A DNA stretch of 64,000 nt from Neurospora intermedia (lineage: Eukaryota; Ascomycota; Sordariomycetes; Sordariales; Sordariaceae): positions 3,249,001-3,313,000 of the forward strand of contig BTPP01000001.1 of NCBI GenBank assembly GCA_037102815.1. The letters are read 5' to 3'. Shown here piece after piece: positions 9,418 to 21,020 of this stretch (positions within the stretch are counted from its first letter, which is position 1; each line of letters starts with the position of its first letter). Below the pieces are notes generated by a model. The model did no database searches, was not told where the DNA came from, and saw only the letters and a list, made by a program, of their open reading frames with translations. Position numbers and translations under genes: made by a program.

Positions 9418-11579
9418 ATGGCTAACCTACAAACCGACATCCCCCGTGACATCAACTTCCTCCTACCCGGCGGCGGCGACAGCCTACGCATCGCCTACGC
9501 CAAACACCTCCTATCGAAATCCCTGACCGAGGAGCACGCCAAACAGCACGGATGGTCCGAAAGAGAAGGCCGCGGCCTCAAGCCCATCTTCAGCCCTATC
9601 CCTTCTTCCCTAGATGATCTCAGAAATAGGGACGGCCTTTTTTCGGACGATCCAAACTCTTCCGTGTTCACGGGCAAGATCTGCATCGTGGGCGCTGGTG
9701 TGGCTGGTTTGCTCACTGCGATGATGCTCAAGATAGGTGGAATCTATAACTTTGATGTGGTCGAGGCGTCGGATAGGGTCGGTGGACGACTGTATACCCA
9801 TTGGTTCTCAGATAAGGAGAACCCGGATTCGGAGCACGACTATTATGATATTGGCGCGATGAGGATTCCTGAGATCAAGACTATGCAGTCGTATGTCGTT
9901 CCCTTGCTATCTCCTCCAGCTCCTATTGAAAAGTCACTGACAATTTCTATAGTGCACTTGATCTCATCAAGTATCTCAAACTTGACGACAAGTTGGTGGA
10001 CTATAACTACGTTGAGCCCACAAAGGAAGACATTGTTCCACACACGTGGTGGTATAAGAACGAAAAGCCAGAGTAAGGATTCCGCCAATGTCTCGTTCCG
10101 AGAGTGGAATACTTTGACCATGATGGACAGTCGCATTGACACTAGAACCCGATAGTTGTAAGAAGTTTGATGACGCCATCGCAAGTGTCATACAGCGCTT
10201 CATTCAGGATCCACGCGAAGCTTTCGAGGAGTACACGAGCGGAAACAACGACTATTACTCTACCCGCGCTTGGCTAATGCTTCAAGCTGATCCTAAGTAA
10301 GCGTTGAAGGGGGAAAGATAGAACTTACCTGAATGGCCACTAAACTAACCATGTCGCTACCAGACTAACGTACGAGGAGACTGCAATGAGTGAGGCATCC
10401 GAAACGTCTACCGGTCTCTTCGACCAAGCCTTCATCGAGACCATCTTTGACTACTGCGACTTCGCTGCAGCCAAAAATGTCAAGTGGAAGCGTCTTGAAG
10501 GCGGCATGAGCCAGGTTGCCGACCGCATGAAGGAACTCATCGAGAAACCCGACTGGCCCGAGAAAGGGGCCCCCAGTATCAAGGTCACCACCTCCCGCCC
10601 CGTAACCGTCATGTCCGAAACTGCCGACCGCTCTGCTATCAGCGTAACCACCACCTGCCCCAAGGGACAGTCTCCATCCACAACCGACTACAGCGCAGTC
10701 TTCTCCACCACCGCCATGGCCCCCCTCCGGCGCATTGACATCGAAGGCCTGCACCTCCCCGACAACATCCTGACCGGCATTCGCTCGCTCAGCTACGACC
10801 GCGCAACCAAAGTGGCCATCAAGTTCGCCTCGCCATGGTGGACTCTGGTAGGCGGAGTCTCGTCCACAGACTTGCCCATCTCCAAGGTCGTCTACCCGTC
10901 CTGGAACGACGGACCCGATAAGCCGGCCGTGCTGATGGTCTCATACTCCTGGGCGCAGGACGCTACCCGCATGGGCGCCTTGGTGCCGGATTACACCAAG
11001 ACGTCGCCCGCCAAAGACGACGAGGTCGCGTCCGTCTGTCTCAACGCTTTAGTGAAGCTGTTCTCCAAGGCCGATCCCAGGACCATGGCCGCCAATGTCC
11101 CGAAGCCCATCACGCTCGACTTCCTCCGGTCGCAATACGTCACCCACCATGCCTTCGCCTGGTCTCACGACCCTTGGCAGGGAGGCGCCTTTGCGCTCTT
11201 CGGACCGGGCCAGTTCAAGGACGTGTACCCGGATTTCCACAAGGCGTACTGCAATGGCAAGTTCTTCATGAGCGGCGAGGCGTTAAGCACGCACCATGCT
11301 TGGATCAGCGGGGCGGTGGACAGTGCCTATATGAGCTTTGTGTTGTTTACGACAGTGTATAAGCTGAAGGAACAGATGGTCAGAGTTAAGGAGAGCAATC
11401 TGGTGGGCGCAAGAGGAGAGAATCCGGGAGAAATTGATGAGTTCTTGTTGAGGTGGGCGGCGAAGTTGAGCGAAGGAGTTGAGGTTGAGGGGGATCAAAA
11501 TCGGGGCAGTGAACATAGGAATTATGGACCTGGTGAGGAGAAAGGGGGACTGGATGATGACTGGTGCGATTGTCACTAA
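9418..11579 (+). CDS. L-amino-acid-oxidase-like flavin amine oxidase
   Basis: Four exons (9418-9890, 9953-10072, 10156-10296, 10364-11579) join in frame to 649 aa; all introns are GT-AG, and the last has a CTAAC branch motif. The FAD Rossmann motif GAGVAG is at 92-97, followed by VVEASDRVGGR, where the acidic residue binds the ribose. The C-terminal signature GEALSTHHAWISGAVDSA matches the FAD-contacting end of L-amino acid and monoamine oxidases. The family oxidatively deaminates amino acids to keto acids, ammonia and H2O2, often when nitrogen is limiting. The N terminus is not a convincing signal peptide, so the protein is probably intracellular. The ~350 residues between the two FAD motifs would form the substrate domain; exact substrate is unknown. 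A basal amine oxidase of other specificity is possible. Confidence 0.88.
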
Positions 11580-12214
11580 GACGTACCTACAGATAGCTGT
11601 GAAGGTTAGCTGATGTTAACAGGTGGTTCATCAATCAGCACGAAGTTGATGATCATGGTGTCCTTCCTGCCTCCCCTCTTCTGTGTAGGCCAAGAGTAGC
11701 GGGGTAGTTACGATAGCTCATTTTTTCACCTCGTTGTCGTGATCGAATGGACAATCTCGATCTACTACACGTGTACTTCCTTTGACTGTCTGTTAGTGTA
11801 GATCATGGTTCTTGGTGTAAAAGATCGCGGCAAAGCATGCGGCAGTTCATCCGGAGTGTCAAAATGAGTTCTTGTTCAGGAAAGTGGTGATGTCATCTCC
11901 GGCCCCACTTTTATAGCTGTACCTGGAGCTAACGTCACGACCTGATGATCGAGGATGTTCCCCCTCAGTCTCGACCGGTGTAGGACAGTAGTGACGTTAA
12001 CGAACTCTCGTTGAGAAAACATCAAAAAGCCAATTACTACCTCTTTGCGTATTTTCCCCTCTTCTAATTTCTCCCTCTTCTCATCTCCAACCTCCAAATC
12101 ATCTCAGGATTCCCTCACCAGAGACCAACACACTAACAATCACTACCACTTACACCACCACCAACACCACCTACTGACAAGAAACTAAACAACAACAACA
12201 AAACCACAAGCAAC
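11580..12214. other. Intergenic with promoter and leader of the dehydrogenase gene
   Basis: No coding ORF. The last ~200 bases are C/T-rich and then C/A-rich (repeated CAACAAC and CACCACC), typical of a fungal transcription start region and 5' leader. Confidence 0.55.
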
Positions 12215-13293
12215 ATGCAGTCCATCCTCCAAAAAGCCACCGGCATTGGCCCCAAGCCTGTCCAGCCCACCGACCTCAATGGCCGCGTAGCCGTCGTGAC
12301 CGGCGGCGCCTTCGGCATCGGCTTTGAAGTTTCTCGTGCCCTCGCCAATGCCGGCTGCCGCGTCATCATGGTGAACCGCAAGGAAGAGCAAGGCGATGAT
12401 GCCAAAGCCACCATCACGGCCGAGACCCCCGGCGCAGTCGTTGAATGGCGCGAATGCGACATGGGAAACCTCTCGCAGGTTCGCTCTGTCTTCTCGGAAC
12501 TGCGCGAGCAGCTCGACCGGCTCGATTTCCTGGTTCTGTCGGCGGGCATCAACACGAACCAGTACGGACTGGACGCGGACGGGATCGATCGGCACTTTGG
12601 TGTGAACTACTTGGGACAGTATTATGTGGTCAATCAGCTGTACCCGGTGCTGAAGAAGACGAGCAAGTTGCCGAATACCCCCGCGCCGAGGGTGGTGTTT
12701 GAGGCGAGCGAGATGCATCGGGCGGCGCCGAGCGCGGTGCATTTTGCCAGTCTCGATGAGATCAATAACCCGGACTTGGGACCGACGGAGTTGTACGGGA
12801 GGACCAAGTTGGCGATGATTCTGTTTGCCAAGTACGGGTTGGCGGAGAAGGTGATTAAGAAGAATGGCGACAACATCTATGCGGCTTCGGTGCATCCTGG
12901 TGCAGTAAGTTTGTTCCTTCTGTCACATCACGAACATCGCCTCTGTTGAGTTCGGCTTGCTAACGTGGGATACAATAACAGGTCAACACCGCCATGCAAC
13001 AACAATGGAAGGACGCCTACCCTGGCATCACCGGCAAGCTTCTCACATGGGCCACACTGGCCTTTGGCCGTGATGTGAAGCAGGGGTCTTATAGTGCCTT
13101 GTGGGCGCTTACTGACCCCAAGATCGAGGAACAGAACCTGAACGGGTGGTACTTCAGTGACCCCGACCAGCCTGGCAAGGAGACTTCCCAAGCTTCCGAC
13201 CCCGTTCTGGGTCAGGCTCTCTGGGATCTGAGCGAGCGCATCATCAAGGATAAGCTTGGCGAGGATGCTTTGGTTGACTGGTACTCTGCTTAA
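12215..13293 (+). CDS. Short-chain dehydrogenase/reductase (retinol-dehydrogenase-like)
   Basis: Two exons (12215-12904 and 12982-13293) encode 333 aa; the GTAAGT...CAG intron is phase 0. The nucleotide-binding motif TGGAFGIG is at 29-36, NADP-favouring basic residues follow strand 2 (NRKEEQ), LSAGIN is at ~109, the catalytic Ser is in FEASEMHR (S165), and the YxxxK pair is Y194/K198 (YGRTK). This order is diagnostic of classical SDRs, and the length fits the retinol dehydrogenase/WW-oxidoreductase-like group common in fungi. The substrate cannot be predicted. It follows the oxidase gene on the same strand 635 bp away, with no other sign of linkage. Confidence 0.92.
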
Positions 13294-13882
13294 AGTACCT
13301 ACACGTCAAAGGGGAGGATGAAGAGTGATCACTTTTTTGTAACGACGACATGACCTAGAGATTACCTGCCTTAACTTGATAGCAAGTAAACAAGCATTTT
13401 TGGTTCACAACATTGAATAATTTTGCCATCTTGGTAATCACAACATCTTGATAGAAATTACTGACCATATCATGGTCAGTGACAACATTTACTCTCACCT
13501 TCCTTACACATCAAGCATACATGTATCACTTATAAGTAATAGTCGTATGGCACTCGCGGGGTCGCTGAACATGGTGGGGCGGGTGAAGTGAAACCCTTTG
13601 GGCTGGCTCGTTAATCATGGAAGGCAATCTTTGCACATGTCGAAATTGTTTCTTTTGGATCCATCGTGCTGTACTATTAAAGCTGGTGTGGGTTTGCACT
13701 ATCTGATGTAATCTCTAGTGATCCCATAGCGAATTCTTCCCACCAGGCGTTTTAGTCATTGTCCATATGCCATGTTTCTTGTGTAATCTCTCCCAAAGCC
13801 TATCCTTCATAACTCCCATGCCGAAATGTGCAAACCATGTCGTCGTAACCATTATAGCAAACTTCGAACGAATCCCAACCAA
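13294..13882. other. Intergenic between convergent genes
   Basis: 3' flanks of the dehydrogenase (plus) and the SMP-domain gene (minus). No ORF or RNA gene seen. Confidence 0.5.
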
Positions 13883-14354
13883 TTAGGACTCCTCCTTGGT
13901 CTCGGACATAAGTCTCTCGTTCTTGTCGGCGATCGACTGAATCGTGGCGGCAGTCGATCCCTTGGGGGGACGGTGACCAAGAAGACGTGCCTGTATGGAG
14001 GTCCAAACCGGTTAGATTTGCTACCGCAGCGGTGATGATATGGTGCTGGTTCATTGGAAAAGGGGAAAAAAAACACACCTCGGCGCTCTCAACAGCAGCT
14101 GCATCCTCTTTAGTGACCTCGTTGACGGGCTTGTGAGACACCTCGCTGGCCACCTCAATAAAGTGCTCCTGCTTGGCCTTCAAGCTCTGCGCCGTCGCGG
14201 CAACTCCGCCCGCAATAGGCCCACGACCGTCCGTCAGCTCAGCCTCCGTCTTGGCGATCTTTGAAACCTCATCGGTAGTGATGGGGTGGCCCTCAACAGC
14301 ACGCTGCTGGAGCTCCTCACGCGAGGGAAGTTGCTGTTGCTCGGCGGTGCTCAT
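13883..14354 (-). CDS. Seed-maturation-type (SMP, LEA-like) small protein
   Basis: Two exons (14354-14079 and 13990-13883) give 127 aa; the 88-nt intron is phase 0 with a GTGTGT donor and CAG acceptor. Two SMP-like repeats are visible: PITTDEVSKIAKTEAEL...GGVAATAQS and VTKEDAAAVESAEARLLG...GSTAATIQSIADKNE. The SMP family is named from late-embryogenesis proteins of seeds and occurs in fungi as small hydrophilic proteins tied to desiccation and stress. The protein is highly charged, lacks Cys, and has no signal peptide. Splicing restores the AEARLLGH segment across the exon junction, which supports the model. Its neighbour on the same strand is a CON-6-like gene, hinting at a shared spore or stress role; this is inference. 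Confidence 0.82.
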
Positions 14355-15511
14355 GTTGGTGTCTGGTGATTGATCGCTGCTGTGTTGTCGTTGATTGGCG
14401 TCACAATCACGACCGCTGTTGGGTGTCTGTGAAGCCTTCTGTGTCTGGGTCGGAAGTGTAGGTTTGTGTTGCGGTGCTGGGGTTACGAGATAGAGGCGAT
14501 GGTGGTGGAGGGTTGAAAGTTGTTGGGTAGGTGGGAGCTTGTATAGTCTCGTCTGGGGACCAGTGGTAAATAAAGTCGGCGTGGTGTACTGTGACTTGAA
14601 GGGGAGGCAATCGTATTATTATTTAATCTGGTTGTTTTGGCCTCGGTGAGTGGACACGGATGGGCTCTTTCCATCTCACGAAGTGGACAAACGAGCGGGG
14701 GGTTGACCGGCTGTCAAGATTCCCAGAGAAGTGACGCTAACAGATTTGGCCGAGAGATTGCAAGGTATCTGTTAGTGGATGACTGAACTGTCGGTCGCAA
14801 CCAAACTATTTGGGGTTTTCCTTCCCGTTTGGCGTCAATGGCCTTGATGACGTCTGAATCGGCGATGAGTACCCTGATCTGAGGCGATTGCCCTTGCCTG
14901 CGGGGATTTTCTGGAAGCTGTTGAGCCACTGATCTTGCAGTTGTTTGTTGATCACTTTCCCTGCTGGTCGGTTGGCGACTTCTCCCAAACCCAAAACAAC
15001 ACGCAATCCGTCACTGAATATCACCGCATGGGTTTTCAAACGAGGAAGGAACGGACCGGATCTTGGCCCGAATGTTTCATACCATGGACAGATACACTAC
15101 CAACGGGAAGGCGCCGTCGGCAATGAAGCGCGGTCCCGAATGTTCTGCTCCGTGCCGTTCAAGCCGGGAAAGCGGGAGCGGGATGGAGTCTTGGCGTTCC
15201 GGTTTATACGAGTACCACCTCATTCCTGCCGTGTGAGATACAAGAACAGTCACTGCCATTCAACCGCACCTACCTACGTCTTTTATTTCACAAAAGATCG
15301 ATGAAAGGGAGGGACTGAGTCAATAGAATCTGATTGCATTCAATCCGTCGTCTCTGAACTTCACTTTTGGTGGGTAGGTGTAACGAACATGACATAATGC
15401 CTTTACGATGTTGTTGACTCTCCCATATGCCTTGAAACCCTCCTTGACTTTCTCGACTCCTTAGGTACCCTCCCAGATCCAGAACAAACCTTGTTGAGTA
15501 GCAGAAATGAT
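14355..15511. other. Intergenic, promoter side of the SMP gene
   Basis: About 1.15 kb between two minus-strand genes. No coding ORF is convincing. The 5' leader of the SMP gene (complement of ~14360-14520) is C/A-rich. No defined regulatory motif can be proven by eye. Confidence 0.45.
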
Positions 15512-16005
15512 TTAGTCCATGGACTCTCCAAGATCTTGCAGCTTCTTGCGATCCTTCTCCTTGGCCTTCTCCGACACGTTGGGGTTATTGATCGCTGCCT
15601 TCAGTCCGCGGATACTTTGCGGAACATGCTTGTCAGCTACCGTACATCTCGATCTTCTGACTTTGTTTGTTGGGTGGATGGATGGATGGGGACTGACACG
15701 TTTCCTCTGTCCTTTCCTTCAAGATTTGCAGACGTGGATGACTCGGTTTTGGAGCCGGTGGAAGCATTATGAGAACCCGTCGACTTGCTACGACCCTTCT
15801 TGGCAGTAGACGACGAAGAACCAAGCTTGCTCGAGGAAAAATCTTCGAGAACTTCCTCCTCCGCAATATCTGCGCTATGCCCTTCAGGCATGTGAGTTCC
15901 GAACTCGTTTTCCAGTATCTCGCGATCGCGCTGCTTGGCCTGCTCGGATACGCGCGGATTGTTGATGGCAGCCTTGAGGCCGCGCTCACGGTTTCCAGGG
16001 TCCAT
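15512..16005 (-). CDS. CON-6-like conidiation protein, two repeats
   Basis: Two exons (16005-15700 and 15628-15512) encode 140 aa starting MDPGN. Exon 1 has the CON-6 repeat NRERGLKAAINNPRVSEQAK; exon 2 has a second, SIRGLKAAINNPNVSEKAK. A Ser/Gly/Lys-rich linker joins them. The CON-6 family is small, hydrophilic and strongly expressed during conidiation and in spores, and is degraded on germination; its biochemical role is unknown. The intron (15699-15629) ends with GCTGAC directly before AAG, so branch point and acceptor are unusually close. An in-frame upstream ATG at 16098 would add 31 residues, but the repeat begins right after MDP, as in the family, so I chose 16005. The protein is longer than classic CON-6 because of the linker. 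Confidence 0.85.
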
Positions 16006-16652
16006 CTTTGTTAAGTAACAGGTGGTAGTAGCTATCGGTCTGGCGTACAACAGTGGAAAAAAGGGCTTCAGATTCAAGGGGGAAAGGCTCCTAAGCATTA
16101 GATGGCAGCGACGATGAATCGGACCGTCCTGTCTTCGTACCAGTCAAGAGCTGCTTGGGTGGTGGAAGATGCAGGAGCAAACAGGATCATGTGCGCACAC
16201 TCTGGCGCTTCTTGGATCTTTCAAGCACTTTCCCCCATGCAGGGCCCTTTCTTCTTCTTCTTTTTACTTATCATACTGTTGTGTACTCTTCCGCAGTGAC
16301 GGTCGTTTGACGTTATGCTCCCCTCGCTTTCCGGAAAAGACTCCGTGCTTGCGCGGGGGCAGTGCACCAACTTGACATCACATGCCTGTCAAATGTCTAA
16401 AGAACATCAGATGACCATTTGGAGGTACGTTCCTCCACTCCATTGTAAAGTCAGTCTCCGTTAAATTACGTTTCCAAAGCTGTGGGAAGCCCCTTGCAAT
16501 TTGGTCTGGTCTGCTTCATCAACTCCCCGATTCATCTTTGTCATATTGTTTCAGGATGCACCCAGATCTAAGCCACAGAAAGAAAACCACGTCCAACGTG
16601 TTCCTTACAGTTTGCTGTGTAGATTTTGGTGCTTTCCAGAACCCCATCTTTC
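16006..16652. other. Intergenic, promoter of the CON-6-like gene
   Basis: Lies between the 5' end of the CON-6-like gene and the 3' end of the esterase-like gene, both minus strand. It contains an AGGGGG block (~16077) of stress-element type, but a single short match is weak evidence. No gene seen. Confidence 0.45.
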
Positions 16653-18234
16653 TCATAACCCGAAAGGCCATGTCTCATCAAACTCAAGTGGCCCAGGAGG
16701 TTGATGAACCTCCAATGCACCTACCTCCTCAGTCTCGTCAAAGTAAACAATGCCATCAAGCTGCTCAGGCAAAACGGCAAACGAGTAATGTGACTGTCGC
16801 TCCGTCGCGGGAGCGTAGATGACTCCAATGAACCTCTCCAGTCTTTTCTCCATCAAAGCTTCCCTCAACGCCCTGTCGCAGTGCTTGGTCCTCAGGTCTA
16901 ACACAAAGTTCTTAATACCGGTATCATGCATCAGTCTCTCATAACTGTTGGGCAAAGCTGGTTTGACATGCATAACACTCATGTCTCCGTCCCAACGTTT
17001 GGCGGCGGCAACCTTACCCGTGTATCCCAGGCAGCCGATGGCCAAAGCCTTCTTACCATAAGCCTCCTTGCACAGCTGTCCCACGTTGAGTTCATCCGCG
17101 GACCAGCTCATGCTCGTAGCGCGGGCATCTCCAATGTGGCTGTTGTGCGCCCATACGATTGCCTTTGAATGGGAGCCGCGATGGTCGAGGATGCGCTGGA
17201 GGGTTTCGAACATGTGTGTATCGCGGAGATTCCAGGATTCATCGCGTGCGTAATACATGGCTCTATAGTAGTGTTCGGCATCTGGTGAGTGTCAAATCAG
17301 TAACAGATCTGATAACCCGCAACCGCAAGAAGAACTGACCTTTTACCAATCTCGCATTCTGCTCTCCTCCGTGAAATTCCTCTCCATCCCACTTTGCCCG
17401 TTCGTACTCGAGCCTTTTACTCAGCATATTCTGCAGCACCTGGACCACATCTTCCTCATAACCTTTGAAACCCTTTCCCCCGGATACCAGCGTCTCCAGT
17501 CCGTATTCGTGCGGATCTTCAGACCAGTCAAGCAGCCTAGAGTAGCACCGTTTTGCGGTCTCCGCCATGTCCTTGTCCACCTCTTCCAAATAAGCAATGA
17601 CGGCCCGCATGGATGCGCCCATGCTGTACAGATCCAGCCCGTAGAATCCAGTCGCCTCCTTCTTCATATCTTTCCCTTTGTTCCAACACCTCAGCCACTC
17701 GACAAAGTCGTGCGTTTCCTTGTTCCGCCACATCCACCGTGGGAACCGCATGAAGCTCGGTTCTCTCCCTGCGCGCCGCGCTTCGGCTTCGGACTCAATC
17801 GTTGCTCGTGGGCCCGGCCCTGGGCGCCGACGGACATATCGGTCAATGGACTCGGCGTCGGGCCAATCGGCTTCGCACGCGACTATATTATAGCCATGGT
17901 GTTCGATCATGTAGCGTGTGAGCGCGGCGCGGAACGCGTAGAACTCGGAAGTGCCGTGAGACGCATCGCCAATTAGCAATACCTTGGCGGAGCTGAAGGA
18001 GTCAAAGTATCGAAAAATGTCCTTCTTGGGGTCGTCTAGGGCTTCGGCAAGCGAGGGGAAAGGATGGACATGTCTTCGAAGAAGCTCAAGTGGTGATGCG
18101 GGAGGCTGAGGTGTCGACTGTCTGGAGAAGTGCATGGGAGTATGGCTCCGGCTGAGGCTCTCGACTCCGTCCAGGTGCAAGTGCGCGGCAGCGTTGTCAG
18201 TGATTGAGGACATCCTGTTCCTGAATTTGTGCAT
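16653..18234 (-). CDS. Erythromycin-esterase family protein
   Basis: Two exons (18234-17340 and 17281-16653) encode 507 aa; the 58-nt intron is phase 1. The motif GDASHGTSEFY (H93, E97) followed by EADWPD (E121) and, in exon 2, VWAHNSHIGD match the conserved acid/histidine centre of the EreA/EreB-like fold. Bacterial members open macrolide lactones; most fungal members are uncharacterised hydrolases, so resistance should not be assumed. The N-terminal ~40 residues look disordered and there is no signal peptide. A second Met at residue 8 is an alternative start. Confidence 0.88.
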
Positions 18235-19509
18235 TCTTTGTGGTAAGTGGTTGCTTCGATATACAGGTGAAGAAGGTGTGTGATGACATGATAGTTAGTG
18301 GTACAGTGAGAACGTTGCTCGAGGGCATCTTCGAGCACGTAGATTCATTTAATTTTCCTTCAAGCAGGGGCAAAATGGCCTACCCAACTAACTACGGATG
18401 AGAAGGGATCCCCTAATGTTAGTCCCAGGATACCCAGTCCATGGCAAAAACCACCGCGGGGGAAGTTCTCATGACTTGGGACGATGAGAAGCAAATGAAG
18501 TTTGTGGCGACAAAATGACGCTCATTGACCACATAGGCAAGTGAGTAAGTCATAGGTTGCCGCGAGGGAGGCGTTCGAAACCATCAAACCTGAAGACCTT
18601 GACATAATGGTGTGGAGATGTTCGAAGAGATTAGGACGCCTGAGCTCGGCTACGATGAAGCAATGGACCGTATGCGAAGGGGGAAAGATGGGGTCTCACG
18701 AAGTCTACCCGCGAGCCACGTTTGGCTTACAACGGGATTTCGTGACATGTACTGTAAGAGTTGTTACCGACTCTTCTTGAATGCTTGAATACTCAACTGT
18801 TTTAAAAGGGCATATAGTAGCTGTTCGACCAATGTCTCGCAGCTTTTGAATAATTTCAGTTGAATACTTGTCGACATTTGGGAATCCGGACGTTTCGTGG
18901 CCAGGACAGTCAATCGACGGTAATTGCAAGGCATGACCATGTCGACGTCGTGGGTTATCGAAGTGTCCAAGTACTTACGTACTGTACAGATGTAAGGGGG
19001 AGGTTTGAGAAAAGCATAAGTAAATTCGGGACGTACTGGTGGTACAGGGACACGAAGGAAGGTGTGGAACGGAACGGGAAAGATTTTCATGGGACCTTCC
19101 TCCAGAGTCTCGGGTGTGGTACCTGCCCGAGCTTCCTTCACCAGCAAGGTTCTCACGCACGCCCAAGACTGCCTCAGCGAGTCTAGACTTGCATGCCACC
19201 ATGATATTTCCTAACTTGGCAATAACAACCGGAGGATATTAGAGAAGGCGTAAATGAACTCACATCTTTCAATTCATCACGAAAGCGACCATTGCAGACG
19301 ACCAGCTGCAGTTGTTCTTTCCGTTGCTCATGCAGTCACTGCTGTGTGCATATGACATCATGGATCCTTATCAGCTGCCGGTCATACGCTGCTGATAAGA
19401 CCTCCCCAGTTCTCACACGGGTTGAAGGAACATCGACGACAAGACATTTTCAACACAATTTTGATCATCCTACTGAATTCGAACCTCTCGTACTTTACAA
19501 ACTGCAGTT
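18235..19509. other. Intergenic, divergent promoter region
   Basis: Between the minus-strand esterase-like gene and the plus-strand PEBP gene. ORFs of 60-130 codons occur but show no family motif, start context or splice support. No RNA gene or repeat seen. Confidence 0.45.
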
Positions 19510-20482
19510 ATGAAGTTGGCGTTTGGTCTTGTTGTCTTTGGCCAGCTCGCCAGGTTGGCTCATGCTGCGAGCTTGGTCCGCCTCCCAAATCAACATGTTT
19601 TGGTTGGTGAGCTCGACAATGGAGACCAGCAAGCAGCCAAACTTCCGCATGAAGTCAGAAAGGCGTAAGTGATTCAGTTAATTCGGCCTGGCCTTGGATG
19701 TAAGCTGTTCAGTCTGGACCCCGTCTGACTCGCATCTTCCAGATTGAAGAAAGCAGAGATCATTCCAACTGGTGAGTCGGATCATCGTCGAGAAAACCGG
19801 AGTGACCTCGCAGTTGACGATTGCCAATACAGTCATGGATGACTTCGTCCCTACCTTGGACTTAAAAGTCAAGTGGTCCCATGGTAACAAAGCCTCCCTG
19901 GGTAATACTCTCAAGCCAAAAGACCTTCAAGATCCCCCCTCCATTCGTCTCAAGGACTTGGTGGCGTCTACAACATGCCTTCGTCGCTCTCACACAAGTC
20001 TCGTGATTGTCATCACCGATCCCGATGCCCCGTCCCGAGATGACCCCAAATGGTCTGAGTTCTGCCACTGGATTGCTGTTGGACCGCTCGTAACAGCGGA
20101 TTGTCCCATCAGCGACGAACAAACCCAAATCCATGGATGTTGTTCGTCCGTTTCACTCGGTACCTTGGAGGATGTCGTGTCTTATACACCCCCGGCTCCG
20201 CCCGAAAAGACCGGAAAGCACAGATATGTCATCTTGGCCCTCGCGCCCGTCAATGGAACGAGTGAGAAGCTGCATTTGTCGAAACCCAAGGAGAGAAAGC
20301 GCTGGGGATACGATAAACCGGTGAACGGCAAGACGCATGGTGTAAGAGAATGGGCAGTTGAGAATGGACTGGTACCCTTTGGTAAGTCGTGGACACAAAC
20401 GGAAAGGTCCATGGACTTTCTCGGGCTAACATGGAGTTTCACAGCGGCGAACTTCATCTATGCGCAAAATAAGAAACAGTGA
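19510..20482 (+). CDS. Secreted phosphatidylethanolamine-binding protein (PEBP/TFS1-like)
   Basis: Four exons (19510-19664, 19743-19771, 19833-20381, 20445-20482) give 256 aa; exon 2 is only 29 nt and is needed to keep frame. Residues 1-20 (MKLAFGLVVFG...AHA) form a clear signal peptide. The mature part matches PEBP: EIIPTVMDDFVPTL, LGNTLKPKDLQDPPSI, the ligand-site motif DPDAP followed by HWIAVGP, GKHRYVILAL, and the end ANFIYAQNKKQ. Yeast Tfs1 inhibits carboxypeptidase Y and Ira2 in the cytosol and vacuole; a signal peptide suggests a vacuolar or extracellular role here, which is inference. The ORF beginning at 19772 would read through an intron and is not the true start. Confidence 0.9.
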
Positions 20483-20713
20483 TATCGATACACACTTGTT
20501 CAGTGATGTGAGTGTTCTGGGCTTTGTGGACATGCAAATCATGTTGATGGGCTTGAAAGAAGATAAAAAAAGATGAGCAACAAAGGGCGACTGTTAGACG
20601 TATCAACACTCCCATAGAACCTGTGCTTACTTGAACAAAGCGTCAAAAACCCCGGCCGGTTCCAGACACACAGTATCATCGCCGCATATTTACGGACACG
20701 AACTTTAACGATG

Positions 20714-20744
20714 AAAAAAAAAAAGAAAAAAAAAAAAAAAAAAA
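20714..20744. repeat. Poly-A tract
   Basis: 31 bases of A interrupted once by G. Length is prone to slippage and assembly error. Confidence 0.9.
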
Positions 20745-20984
20745 GGCAGGGACGGTTACAGAAAGTCAGGGTACCCGGGCGATTGTGAATTTTTCACAGG
20801 TTCGAAGTAGTAAACAAGTGACAATCCATTTTCCTTACCCAAGTGATGTCTCTTCCCGCAACGACTTTAGAACGCAAGACCCGAAAGTGTACTCGGATAG
20901 CTAGAACGCCATGCACCTGTATCGATGTGCTGGAATAACGAAGACATGGAAATTCGGGAAGTAGTTTCTTAACTGTGGAGGGGG

Positions 20985-21020
20985 AAAAAAAAAGAGAAAA
21001 AAAAAAAAGAGAAAAAAAAA
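20985..21020. repeat. A/G-rich microsatellite
   Basis: About 36 bases of A runs broken by AGAG, 240 bp downstream of the previous tract. Confidence 0.85.

Noticed and set aside
12185-12895. 236-codon antisense ORF over the dehydrogenase
   Set aside because: High-GC shadow of a well-supported SDR gene.
16006-16098. 31-residue N-terminal extension of the CON-6-like protein
   Set aside because: CON-6 repeats normally begin close to the start; the upstream ATG more likely lies in the leader.
16653-18234. Macrolide resistance gene acquired from bacteria
   Set aside because: Spliced with a fungal intron and of host-like composition; fungal family members are common and not resistance genes.
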